From Pelobates cultripes (lineage: Eukaryota; Chordata; Amphibia; Anura; Pelobatidae): a DNA stretch of 64,000 bases. Shown piece by piece: positions 30,960 to 42,914 of this stretch; within the stretch, counting starts at the first letter, position 1; each line of letters opens with the position of its first letter. The notes beneath the pieces were generated by a model. It had not been told where the DNA came from, ran no database searches, and saw only the letters and a program-made list of their open reading frames with translations. Where the stretch lies: positions 150,129,416 through 150,193,415 of the forward strand of contig OW240920.1 of the NCBI GenBank assembly GCA_933207985.1, in the 5' to 3' direction. Made by a program: the position numbers and the translations under genes.

Positions 30960-32815
30960 CTATCCCCCCCGCGCGCTCTGTATATCCCAGCGGCTCTGTA
31001 TCCATGGCGCTCTGTACATATATCCCAGCTGGCTCTGTATATCAGCGGCTCTGTATATCCCCGGCTCTGTATATCCCAGCTCTGTATATCCCCAGCCGGC
31101 TCTGTATATCGGCTCTGTATATCCCAGCGGCTCTGTATATCGGCTCTGTCCTATCCCCGGCGGCTCTGTCTATCCCGGCTCTGTCTATCTGGCTGGCTGT
31201 CATCCCCATCCCAGCTCTGTCTATCCCCCATCTGTCTATCCCAGCTGGCTCTGTCCTATCCCCCAGCGGCGTCTGTCTAATATCCCCGGCTCTGTCTATC
31301 CCCGGCGGCTCTGTCCTATCCTTGTGGCCTCTGTCTATCCCAGCGGCTCTGTCTATCCAGTGGCTCTGTCTATCCCAGCTGGCTCCTGTCTATCAGCGGC
31401 TCTATCGGCGGTGCTCCTATCCCCTTGGCTCCTATCCCCAGCGGCATCCTATCTGGCGCTCTATCCCCCAGCGGCTCCTATCTGTGGCTCTATCCCCAGC
31501 CCGGCGGCTCCTATCCCAGCGGCTCTATCCCAATGGCGGCTCTATCCCTGTGGCGCTCCTGTATCCCCAGCTGGCTCCTCCCAATCTATCCCCGGCTCTG
31601 TGTCCCTGGCTCCTGTGTCCCATGTCAGCGGCTCCTGTGTCCCCAGCTCATCCCCAGCTCTATCCCAATGACTCCTGTGTCCCTGTCCCCAGTGGCTCTG
31701 TCCTGGTGGCTCTGTCCCCGGCGGCTCTGTCCCCGGCGCTCTGTCCCCGGCTCTGTCCCCGGCTCTGTCCCCGTGGCTCTGTGTCTGGCTCTGTCCCCGA
31801 TATTCTGGCGGCTCTGTCTGTCCCGCATCTGTCTGTCAGCTGGCTCTGTCTGTCCCATCTGTCTATCCCAATCTGTCCCAGCCTCTGTCCCAGCCTCTGT
31901 CTATCCCAGCTCTGTCTATCCCCAGCTCTGTCTGTCCCAGCAGCTCTGCTGTCTATCCCAGCTCATCCTATGTCCCAGCGGCTCTGTCCTCCTATCCCCC
32001 AGCTCTGTCTATCCCCTTGGCTCTGTCTATCCAGCGGCTCTGTCTATCAGCTCTGTCTATCCCAGCGGCTCTGTCTATCCCAGCTCTTGTCTATATCCCA
32101 GCGGCTCTGTCTATCCCCTGGCTCATAATATATCCCAGCTCTGTCTATCCCCCAGCTCTGTCTATCCCAGCTCTGTCCTATCCCATTGTGTCTGTCTATC
32201 CCCGGCTCTGTCTATCAGCGGCTCTCTATCCCCAGCGGCTCTGTCTATCCCCAGCTCTGTCTATCCCAGCGGCTCTGTCCTATCCCAGCTGACATCTGTC
32301 TATCCCCCAGCTCTGTCACTAATCCCAGCAGCTCTGTCTATCCCCCCAGCGGCTCTAATCTATCCCCAGCAGCGGCTCTGTCTATCACATGCAGCTCTGT
32401 CCTATCCTTGGCGCTCTGTCTATCCCCCAGCGGCTCTGTCTATCCCTTTGTGGCGGCTCTGTCCTGTCCCAGCTCTGTCCTATCCCCCCAGCCCGGCTCT
32501 GTCTATCCCAGCGCTCTGTCTATCCCCGCGACAGTGCTGTGCACGGCTCTGTCTATCCCCCAGCAGCTCTGTCTATCCCCCAGCGGCTCTGTCTATCAGC
32601 GCTCTGTCTATCCCCAGCTCTGTCTATCCCATGGCGCTCTGTCTATCCCAGCGGCTCTGTCTATCCCAGCGCTCTGTCTATCCCAGCTCTGTCTATCAGC
32701 TCTGTCTATCCCCAGCTCTGTCTATCCCAGCCCGGCTCTGTATCCCAGCGGCATCTGTCTATCCCCAGCGGCGGCTCTGTCTCCCAGCTGGCTCTGTCTC
32801 TCCCCGGCGCTCAGT
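30960..32815. repeat. Minisatellite, period about 18 bp, acceptor-like unit
   Basis: About 100 units of CTCTGTCTATCCCAGCGG, varying from 17 to 22 bp, start about ten bases after the exon G donor. The first units read CTCTGTATATCC. Each unit is a pyrimidine run ending in CAG and so resembles a 3' splice site. Frames of several hundred codons, rich in Ser, Leu, Pro and Tyr, are open only because the unit has no stops. Confidence 0.93.
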
Positions 32816-32819
32816 CTGT

Positions 32820-33185
32820 GCGTCCTCCCCTGCTCTCCGTTGATGGAGTCTCTCCCCTGCTCTCCGTTATTAGTCTCCCCCTGCTTCCTCTCCGGTGATA
32901 GTCTCTCCCCCTGCTCTCAGGTAAGCGTCTCTCTCCCCTGCTCTCTCCGTGTGCGTCTCCCCTGCTCTCTCCGTGTGCGTCTCTCCCCCCTGCTCTCTCC
33001 ATTGATAGTCTCTCCCCTGCTCTCGTTATTAAGTCTCTCCCCTGCTCTCTCCGTTGATGGCGTCTCTCCCCACCTATACTCTCTCCGTTATTAGTCTCTC
33101 CCCTGCTCTCTCCGTTGATAGTCTCTCCCCTGCTCTCCGGGTGTCGTCTCTCCCCTATACTCTCTCTCCGTGTCGTCTCTCCCCC
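32820..33185. repeat. Minisatellite, period about 25 bp
   Basis: About 13 units of CTCTCCGTTGATAGTCTCTC followed by CCCTG. It follows directly on the 18-bp array in the same intron and shares its pyrimidine-rich strand. Beyond it to 33370 lies unstructured pyrimidine-rich sequence before the exon H acceptor. Confidence 0.85.
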
Positions 33186-33384
33186 TACCTCTGCTCCTCT
33201 TTTCTCTCTGTTTCATTCTTTTCTCTCCCTTCGGTTCCCCCTTACCCCCATTTGTGTCTCTTCCTCTCTGTCTTTCTCCCATTTTTGCTGTATCCCCCCT
33301 GTTTGATATCTCTGTATCGCCTTTCTCCATTATTACCCAGTGTACCCCTCTTTCTTAAATGGCTGGCATTCTTGTCCCCAACAG

Positions 33385-33478
33385 GTTAAGCATTTAGAGG
33401 TGAGCAGTGCGTCTATGGCTGAAGATCTGTGCCGAAAAAGCGCCATTATTGAGACCTACGTGATGGACAGCAGAATCG
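33385..33478 (+). CDS. GRIPAP1: GRIPAP1 coding exon H
   Basis: The exon has 94 nt, enters in phase 0 and ends after the first base of a split codon. The acceptor is CCCCAACAG and the donor GTTAGC, somewhat weak. The translation [20 protein letters not shown] and onward to ETYVMDSRI is nearly the same as mammalian GRIPAP1. Confidence 0.96.
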
Positions 33479-34987
33479 GTTAGCATTAGCACATGGTGGG
33501 GGCAGCTAGTGGAGGGGTTATTGACCGTCATTGCACAGGGTGTACTTCGCAGTCTCTATGTGTGGGTTAGTCTCCCAGAATGTGAGTACTAGGTTTTATA
33601 CTTTACTGACAAATACAATAAATGAAAAAAATACCATTTAGTAGATATGTACCCAGTGAAAACATTAATGGATTTAATTCTGCATTGTTTCTTTGGGGTT
33701 ATATCTAGAAACCGCTTGCAGTAGCTGCAGGTCTTTTGTTTGCAGCCTTTGCAAGCCCTCCCCTCCTAACCCCGCCCAGACTTTCTGTGGCTCTCCAATC
33801 ACAGACTTCCCAATTCAGCTCAATGAGAAGTCTTTGTAAGGCAGGTGCTCTGGGCATTTGCTGCCTCTTGAATTTATCTCCACTGAGCAAAACAAACCAG
33901 GAAGTAACCGGACCAGGTGTCTGATTGACAGCCAGGGGGTGTAACCCGGTTAATTTATAGAAGTGACAATTTCTATAGAAAATCTGCACTTTTTATGAAA
34001 TGAAAAAAGAGGACCCATTCTTCACATAAAGCACATCAGCTAGATGAATGGATTTAGATATGTTGAGTGTTGTTTAAAGGGGATAGCAATGTCTAATCAA
34101 GATACGTCTCCTCCCCACCTCCTTCTGCTTTTCCCCTATCTTCAGGTTTGTTTTCTGCCCCCCCCCCCCTCCTTCTTTAAGTTGTGATTGCAGGGCTCTG
34201 CAATATTTGGTGTAAGTGAATCTAGACTCATTCTGATAGAGAATGTATGCAGTTGGTTTTTCTGGTTTCTGGAATTGAAGGGGTAAATGGAGTGGAGGGG
34301 TTGGAGTCATGTTGCACCGGGCTTCAACCGTTTACAGGTTAAGTAAAACAAATTGAGATCGCAATCTGTAGAAGGGGTTAAATGGTGCAGTAATTATTCC
34401 CTGCCAGTTTTGGGGCACACAGTGCTTTTCATGCCCCTCTATGTGGTCTCTGGTCATCCTTTTCATATTCAGTCCTTCCTTGGCTGAGCCTAACCGGAGC
34501 TGACACACTCTGAATTTTGTGGCTGTCAGCATGCGTGGGGCATCAAGGTATAAATAATTCAGGTGCAGGAAGAGAGTCATGTTTTATTTACCGAAGCTGG
34601 GGTGTGCCCTTAGCAATGTCTGACTGCTCAGCAGTGGGGCTGGAAACCTGAATGATGGATTCATTACATCCATGCTTTCTGTGTGTTGTGAATGAGGTTG
34701 CTGTTTTCTGCATTATGATACATACCTGTTTTTACTTTAAAATCTGGGGATTTGACTGCACAACACAGAGTAAAATAGCCAATCTTTAAAATCCACTGAA
34801 TTGAAGACATCTGCAAATCACCATCGCTATTTCATCCTAAATATTGGAATTCAATTCACCATTTAGTGAATATACTCCATGTGTTCGAATAAAGTGACCT
34901 ATCAGACAAATAACCTCTCACTTGTCTGTCTTTACAAATCCTGCTTTGTGAGAGTAAGCCACTCTTCTCATCAAAAATATGTCTTCA
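33479..34987. other. Intron sequence without a recognised gene
   Basis: This is the first 1.5 kb of the 7.9-kb intron between exons H and I. No tandem repeat or coding signal is seen. The part 33710-33960 has the look of a dispersed frog repeat but no termini were recognised. Confidence 0.5.
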
Positions 34988-37900
34988 CCATGTTTGGAGG
35001 TCTCGCTCTGTGCTGGGATCTCCTTGTCCTGGATGTCTCGCACTGTGCTAGAATCCCATCCTCATCCTCTTTGGAGGTCTCACTCTGTCCTGGGATCTCC
35101 TCGTCCTGGATGTCTCGCACTGTGTTAGGATCCCATCCTCATCCTGTGTGGAGGTCTTGCTCTGTCCTGAGATCGCTTCATCCTGTTTGGAGGTCTCGCT
35201 GTCTGCTGGGATCTCCTCATCCTGTTTGGTAGTTTCGCGTTGTCCTGGGATCTCCTCATCCTCTTTGGAGGTCTCGCTCTGTGCTGGGATCTCCTCGTTC
35301 TGTTTGGAGGTTTCGTGTTGTCCTGGGATCTCCTCATCGTATTTGGAGGACTTGCTCTGTCCTGGGATCTCCTCATCCTATTTGGAGGTCTTGCGCTGTG
35401 CTGGAATCTCCTCATCCTGTTTGGAGCGCTCGCTCTGTGTTGGGACCTCCTCATTCTGCTTGGAGGTCTTGCTCTGTGCTGAAATCTCCTCATCCTATTT
35501 GGAGGTCTTGCTCTGTGTTGGGATCTCCTTATTCTGTTTGGAGGTCTTGTTCTGTGCTGGAATATCAAGTCATCCTCTTAAGTCTCACTCTGTGCTGGGA
35601 TCTCCTCATCCTATTTGGAGGTCTCACTCTGTGCTGTGATCTCTTCATTCTGTTTGGAGGTCTCGCTGTGTTCTGGGATCTCTTCATTCTGTTTGGAGGT
35701 CTCATTCTGTGCTGGGATCACCTCATCCTCTTTGGGGGGTTTGCTCTGTTCTGGGAACTCCTCAACCCATTTGAAGGTATCGCTCTGTGCTGGGATCTCC
35801 TCATTCTGTTTGGAGGTCTCGCTCTGTGTTGGGATCTCCTAATCCGGTTTGAAGGCCTTGCTCTGTGTTGGGATCTCCTCATTCTGTTTTGAGGTCTCAC
35901 TCTCTGCTGGAATCCCCTCATCCTACTTGGAGGTCTCATTCTGTGCTGGGAACTTCTCATCCTTTTTGGAGGTCTCGCTCTGTGCTGGCATCTCGTCATC
36001 CTATTTGGAGATCTCGTTCTGTGCTGGGAGCTCCTCATTCTGTTTGGAGGTCTCGCTCTGTGCTGGGAGCTCCTCATTCTGTTTGGAGGTCTCGCTCTGT
36101 GCTGGAATCTCCATCCTATTTGGAAGTCTCATTCTGTGCCTGGATCACCTCATCCTCTTTGGAGGTCTCACTCTGTGTTGGGATCTCCTCATTCTGTTTG
36201 GAGGTCTTGCTCTATGTTGGGGTCTCCTCATCCTATTTGGAGGTCTCATTCTGTGCTGGGATCTCCTCATCCTCTTTGGAGCTCTCCTTCCTATTTGGAG
36301 ATCTCTCTCTGTGCTGGAATCTCCTCATTCTGTTTGGTGGTCTCGCTCTGTGCTGGGATCTCCTCATTCTGTTTGGAGGTCTCACTCTGTGCTGGAATAT
36401 CAAGTTATCGTGTTTGGAGGTCTCGCTCTGTGCTAGGATCTCCTCATTCTGTTTGGAGGCCTTCTCTGTGCTGGAATCTCCTCGTCATATTTGGAGCTCT
36501 CATTCTGTGCTGGGATCTGCTTATTCTGTTTGGCGATCTTGTTCTGTGCTGGAATATCAAGTAATCCTGTTAGGTCTCGCCATGTGCTGGAATCTCTTCA
36601 TCCTCTTTGTAGGTCTCGCTCTGTGCTGTGAACTCCTCAACCTATTTGGAGGTATTGCTCTGTGCTGGGATCACCTCATCCTGTTTGGAGCTATTGCTCT
36701 CTGCTAGGATCTCTTCATTCTGTTTGGAGGTCTCTCTCTTTTCTGGAATATCAAGTTATGCTGTTTGTAGGTCTCGCTCTGTGCTGGAATATCAAGTTAT
36801 GCTGTTTGGTGATCTTGCTCTGTGCTGGGATCTCTTCATTCTGTTTGGAGGTCTTGCTCTGTTCTGGGATCTCCTCATCCTGTTTGGAGGTCTCGCTCTG
36901 TGCTGGGATCACCTCATCCTCTTTGGAGGTCTCGCTCTTTGAAGGGATCTCCTCATTCTTTTTGGGGGTCTCATTTTGTCCTGGGATCTTCTCATCCTTT
37001 TTGGAGGTCTCACTCTGTGCTGGAATATGACGTCATCCTGTTAGGTCTCACTCTGTGCTGTGATCTCTTCGTTCTGTTTGGAGGTTTCGCTCTGTGTTGG
37101 GATCTCCTCATCCTGTTTGGAGGTCTTATTCTGTGCTGGGAACTCCTCATCCTATTTGGAGGTCTCTCTCTGTGCTGGGATCTCCTCATCCTGTTTGGAG
37201 GTCTTGCTCTGTGTTGGGATCTCCTAATCCAGTTTGGAGGCCTCACCATGTGTTGGGATCTTCTCATCCTGTTTGGAGGTCTCGCTCTGTGTTGGGATCT
37301 CCTCATTCTGTTTGGAGGTCTCACTTTGTGCTGGAATCTCCTCATCCTGTTTGGAGGTCTCATTCTGTTTGGAGGTCTCGCTCTGTGCTGGAATATCAAG
37401 TCATCCTGTTAGGTCTTGCCATGTGCTGGGATCTCTTCATCCTCTTTGTAGGTCTCGCTCTGTGCTGTGAACTCCTCAACCTATTTGGAGGTATTGCTCT
37501 GTGTTGGGATCTCCTCATCCTATTTGGAGGTCTCATTCTGTGCTGAGATCACCTTATCCTCTTTGGAGGTCTTGCTCTGTGTTGGGATCTCCTCATCCTG
37601 TTTGGAGGTCTCATTCTGTGCTGGGATCACCTCATTCTGTTTGGAGGTGTTGCTCTGTGCTGGCATCTCGTCATCCTGTTTGGAGGTCTCGCTCTGTGCC
37701 CGAATATCAAGTCATCCTGTTAGGTCTCGCCATGTGCTGGGATCTCTTCATCCTCTTTGTAGGTCTCGCTCTGTGCTGTGAACTCCTCAACCTATTTGGA
37801 GGTATTGCTCTGTGCTGGGATCACCTCATCCTGTTTGGAGGTCTCGCTCTGTGCTGGGATCTGCTCATTCTGTGTGGAGGTCTCGCTCTGTGCTGCATTC

Positions 37901-40900
37901 TCCTCATCCTATTTGGAGGGCTCATTCTGTGCTGGGATCACCTCATCCTCTTTGGAGGTATCACTCTGTGCTGGCATCTTCTCATCCTGTTTGGAGGTCT
38001 CACTCTATGCTGGCATCTCCTCATCCTGTTTGGAGGTCTTGCTCTGTGCTAGCATCTCCTCATCCTGTTTGGAGGTCTTGCTCTGTGCTGGCATCTCCTC
38101 ATCCTGTTTGGAGGTCTCGCTCTGTGCTGGGATATCAAGTCATCCTGTTACGTCCCGCTCTGTGCTGGGATCTCCTCATTTTCTTTGGAGGTCTCGTACT
38201 GTGCAGGGATCTTCTCATCCTATTTAGAGTTCTCATTCTGTGCTGGGATCACCTCATTCTGTTTGGAGGTGTCGCTCTGTGCTGGCATCTCGTCATCCTG
38301 TTTGGAGGTTTCGCTCAGTGTTGGGATCTCCTCATCCTGTTTGGAGCTCTCCCTCTGTGCTGGAAGCTCCTCATCCTGTTTGGAGGTCTTATTCTGTGCT
38401 GGGAACTCCTCATCCTATTTGGAGGTCTCTCTCTCTGTGTTGGGATCTCCTAATCCAGTTTGGAGGCCTCACCATGTGTTGGGATCTTCTCATCCTGATT
38501 GGAGGACTCATTCTGTTTGGAGGTCTCACTTTGTGCTGGAATCTCCTCATCCTATTTGGAGGTCTCATTCTGTGCTGGGATCTACTCATTCTGTTTGGAG
38601 GTCTCGCTCTGTGCTGGAATATCAAGTCATCCTGTTAGGTCTCGCCATGTGCTGGGATCTCTTCATCCTCTTTGTAGGTCTCGCTCTGTGCTGTGAACTC
38701 CTCAACCTATTTGGAGGTATTGCTCTGTGCTGGGATCACCTCATCCTGTTTGGAGCTCTCGCTCTGTGTTGGGATCTCCTCATCCTGTTTGGAGGTCTCG
38801 CTCTGTGCTGGGATATCAAGTCATCCTGTTATGTCCCGCTCTGTGCTGGGATATCAAGTCATCCTGTTACGTCCCGCTCTGTGCTGGGATCTCCTCATTT
38901 TCTTTGGAGGTCTCTTACTGTGCAGGGATCTTCTCATCCTGTTTGGAGGTCTCACTCTTTGAAGGGATCTCCTCATTCTTTTTGGGGGTCTCATTTTGTC
39001 CTGGGATCTTCTCATCCTTTTTGGAGGTCTCGCTCTGTGCTGGAATATGAAGTCATCCTGTTAGGTCTCGCTCTGTGCTGGGATCTCTTCGTTCTGTTTG
39101 GAGGGTTCGCTCTGTGCTGGGATCTCCTTATTCTGTTTGGAGGTCTTGCTCTGTGTTGGGATCTCCTCATCCTGTTTGGAGGTCTTATTCTGTGCTGGGA
39201 TCACCTCATTCTGTTTGGAGGTGTCACTCTGTGCTGGCATCTCGTCATCCTGTTTGGAGGTCTTATTCTGTGCTGGGAACTCCTCATCCTATTTGGAGGT
39301 CTCTCTCTGTGCTGGGATCTCCTCATCCTGTTTGGAGGTCTCACTCTGTGTTGGAATCTCCTCATCCTATTTGGAGGTTTCATTCTGTGCTGGGTTCTAC
39401 TCATCCTGTTTGGAGGGATCGCTCTTTGAAGGTTCTCCTCATTCTTTTTGGGGGTCTCATTTTGTCCTGGGATCTTCTCATCCTGTTTGGAGGTCTCGCT
39501 CTGTGCTGGGATCTCCTCATCCTGTTTGGAGGTCTCATTCTGTATTGGGATCTCCTCATCCTATTTGGAGGTTTCATTCTGTGCTGGGTTCTACTCATCC
39601 TGTTTGGAGGTCTCGCTCTTTGAAGGTTCTCCTCATTCTTTTTGGGGGTCTCATTTTGTCCTGGGATCTTCTCATCCTGTTTGGAGGTCTCGCTCTGTGC
39701 TGGAATATGAAGTCATCCTGTTAGGTCTCACTCTGTGCTGGGATCTCTTCGTTCTGTTTGGAGGTCTCACTCTCTGCTGGAATCTCCTCATTCTGTTTTG
39801 AGGTCTAATTCTGTGCTGGGATCACCTCATCCTCTTTGGAGGTATCGCTCTGTGCTGGGATCACTTCAACCTCTTTGGAGGTCTCGCTCTGTGCTTGGAA
39901 CTCCTCATCCTGTTTGGAGGTCTTGCTCTGTGTTGGGATCTCCTTATTCTGTTTGGAGGTCTTGCTCTGTGTTGGGATCTCCTCATCCTGTTTGGAGGTC
40001 TCATTCTGTGCTGGGATCACCTCATTCTGTTTGGAGGTGTTGCTCTGTGCTGGGATCTCGTCATCCTGTTTGGAGGTCTCGCTCTGTGTTGGGATCTCCT
40101 CATCCTGTTTGGAGCTCTCCCTCTGTGCTGGAAGCTCCTCATCCTGTTTGGAGGTCTTATTCTGTGCTGGGATCTCCTCATCCTGTTTGGAGGTCTCACT
40201 CTGTGCTGTGATCTCCTCATCCTGTTTGGAGCTCTCGCTCTGTGCTGGGATATCAAGTCATCCTGTTACGTCCCGCTCTGTGCTGGGATCTCCTCATTTT
40301 CTTTCGAGGTCTCGTACTGTGCAGGGATCTTCTCATCCTGTTTGGAGGTCTCACTCTTTGAAGGGATCTTCTCATCCTTTTTGGAGGTCTCACTCTGTGC
40401 TGGAATATGACGTCATCCTGTTAGGTCTCACTCTGTGCTGTGATCTCTTCGTTCTGTTTGGAGGGTTCGCTCTGTGCTGGGATCTCCTTATTCCGTTTGG
40501 AGGTCTTGCTCTGTGTTAGGATCTCCTCATCCTATTTAGAGTTCTCATTCTGTGCTGGGATCACCTCATTCTGTTTGGAGGTGTCGCTCTGTGCTGGCAT
40601 CTTGTCATCCTGTTTGGAGGTCTTATTCTGTGCTGGGAACTCCTCATCCTATTTGGAGGTCTCTCTCTGTGCTGGGATCTCCTCATCCTGTTTGGAGGTC
40701 TCACTCTGTGCTGGGATCTCCTCATTCTGTTTGGAGGTCTTGCTCTGTGTTGGGATCTCCTAATCCAGTTTGGAGGCCTCACCATGTGTTGGGATCTTCT
40801 CATCCTGTTTAGAGGACTCGCTCTGTGTTGGGATCTCCTCATTCTGTTTGGAGGTCTCATTCTGTGCTGGGATCTTCTCATTCTGTTTGGAGGACTCGTT

Positions 40901-41255
40901 CTTTGTTGGGATCTCCTCATCCTATTTGGAGGTCTCATTCTGTGCTGGGTTCTACTCATCCTGTTTGGAGGTCTCGCTCTTTGAAGGTTCTCCTCATTCT
41001 TTTTGGGGGTCTCATTTTGTCCTGGGATCTTCTCATCCTGTTTGGAGGTCTTGCTCTGTGCTGGAATATGAAGTCATCCTGTTAGGTCTCATTCTGTGCT
41101 GGGATCTCTTCGTTCTGTTTGGAGGGTTCGCTCTGTGCTGGGATCTCCTCATCCTGTTTGGAGGTCTTGCTCTGTGTTTGGATCTCCTCATCCTATTTAG
41201 AGGTATTCAGTGTTGGGATCTTCTCATCCTGTTTGGAGGTCTCGCTCTCGCTCTG
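34988..41255. repeat. Large minisatellite, period 39 bp, with higher-order structure
   Basis: About 160 units fill 6.3 kb. The unit has GGAGGTCTCGCTCTGTGCTG, then GGATCTCCTCATCCTGTTT. The period is exactly 13 codons and the unit has few stops, so long frames are open on both strands. Higher-order blocks recur. One, with CTGTGAACTCCTCAACCTAT, appears near 36624, 37465, 37781 and 38697. Another, with TTGAAGGGATCTCC or a shortened form, appears near 36940, 38957, 39427, 39630 and 40980. A variant with GGAATATCAAGTCATCC or a close form recurs at the block borders. The array ends about 90 bp before exon I. Confidence 0.96.
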
Positions 41256-41342
41256 TGCTTGGGTGGTTGTTTTCCGGTTCATAGATTTTGTGAAATCTTC
41301 ATGTTGGTCCAAAGTCTTACTACACTCTCTTTTTTTCATCAG

Positions 41343-41497
41343 ACGTCTCTGCTGCACATGGTCAGTTGGACAGAAGCAGTATCAGCAGTGTCCTGCGGGA
41401 TTTGGTGAAACCTGGTGATGAGAATCTGAGGGAGATGAATAAAAAGTTGCAGAACATGTTAGAGGAGCAGCTCACCAAGAACATGCACCTGCAGAAG
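41343..41497 (+). CDS. GRIPAP1: GRIPAP1 coding exon I
   Basis: The exon has 155 nt. It completes the split Asp codon from exon H and leaves in phase 0. The acceptor is TTTTTTCATCAG and the donor GTAAGT. The translation contains [19 protein letters not shown] and [18 protein letters not shown], nearly the same as mammalian GRIPAP1. It is the last coiled-coil segment. Confidence 0.97.
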
Positions 41498-41569
41498 GTA
41501 AGTATGCTAATATGGTGGAAACAATCTAAATGGTCCCATGGTTTGCAGAGGGGATAGGTAAACCCACAG

Positions 41570-42600
41570 ACTTCAGCATTTACCCCACCCTGGGCTCACT
41601 ACTCTATCCCGGTGTTTAAACCCCCTGGGCTAATGGCTGATCCCTGTATCCTGGGGTTTACCCCGCCCTGGGCTAATGACTGTGTCCCTGGATTTACCCC
41701 GCCCTGGGCTAATGACTGTATCCCAGGGTTTACCCCGCCCTGGGCTAATGACTGTATACAAAACAACCAGATAGATTTGGGATACGGCTGAAAGATCTAA
41801 AATTAAAAAACAAAAAAATACATAGTGTAATTCAGTTTAAAGAAATCTATTAATATTCATGAAATGCACTCACAAGATTACATGGAAAATAGCGCTAAAG
41901 TGTTCCTCCAGTTGCTCCCTGGATGTAGATACAAAACAGGACTTCAAGGATGGCAGAATAAATTCAACGGCTTTATTAAGGATGAATATTCACCCAACAA
42001 TAAAAGGTGTATGTGAAATATAAAACCGCAGAGGTCCAACGCGTTTCGTTCACAATATTGGAACTTCCTCAGGGACCAAAGTATACAAAACAATAACAAG
42101 ATGTTTACCCCGTCCTGGGCTAATGACTGTATCCTAGGGTTTACCCCGCCCTGGGTTAATGACCGTATCCCAGGGTTTACCCCGTCCTGGGCTAATGACT
42201 GTATCCTAGGGTTTACCCCGCCCTGGGCTAATGACTGTATCCCATGGTTTACCCTGACCTGGGCTAATGACTGTATCCTGGGGTTAACCCACCCTGGGCT
42301 AATGACTGTATCTCAGGGTTTACCCCACCCTGGGCTAATGACTGATCCCTGTATCTCGGGATTTACCCCGCCCTGGGCTAATGACTGATTCCTGTATCCC
42401 GGGTTCTAACCTACCCTGGTCTAATAACTAGGGTTTACCTCGCCCTGGCCTAATTACTTTATCCCAGGGTTGACCCCGCCCTGCGCTAATGACTGATCCA
42501 TGAATCCCGGGGTCTAACCCGCCCTAGGCTAATGACTGTATCCCGGGGTCTAACCCGCCCTAGGCTAATGACTAAATGCGGGGGTCTAACACGCACTGAG
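41570..42600. repeat. Minisatellite, period about 36 bp
   Basis: About 19 units with TTTACCCCGCCCTGGGCTAA and TGACTGTATCCCAGG begin about 70 bp after the exon I donor. Units become diverged after 42400. The array is interrupted at 41767-42080. Confidence 0.92.
41767..42080. mobile_element. Insertion of 314 bp with 13-bp duplication
   Basis: GTATACAAAACAA stands on both sides (41754-41766 and 42081-42093). The interior contains CCAACGCGTTTCG and CTTCCTCAGGGACC, words typical of dispersed frog repeats. The duplication length suggests a retroposed element, but there is no poly(A) tail or recognisable RNA gene. It lies in the 36-bp array. Confidence 0.6.
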
Positions 42601-42914
42601 CATGGGCAGTGGACTCTGAGAACAGACGAGGTGAAGTGCCGAGCAGTTCAGGGTATCTGGTTGGTGAGGAGATAGTGTTGTACGATTTTGATACAGAGGA
42701 GTTAGTAAGACTGAGCGATATGGGGCGTTATTAAAGCTAGGATGGAGCGGGGGTGCCTGCTGAGTCTTCTTAAAGTCTATAGAGTTAGCATTTTACAAAC
42801 GTCCCAATCAATAGAAAGAATTGTCAATTTCTGCATTCTGCTGATACAGGCTGCTCCGTGCTTTGTCCCTAAACCGCTCTGTAGGATATTCCGCTCATAA
42901 TGCTTTTCTAAGCG
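42601..42914. other. Intron sequence without a recognised feature
   Basis: Nothing coding or repetitive is seen in these 314 bp between two arrays. Confidence 0.5.

Noticed and set aside
30802..33094. ORFs of up to 472 codons rich in Ser, Leu, Pro and Tyr
   Set aside because: They lie in the 18-bp array. The unit has no stop codon in several frames, so length is not evidence of coding. Overlapping frames are equally open.
34988..41408. ORFs of up to 414 codons on both strands
   Set aside because: The 39-bp unit equals 13 codons and lacks stops in several frames on each strand. Open frames on both strands at once mark a repeat artefact.
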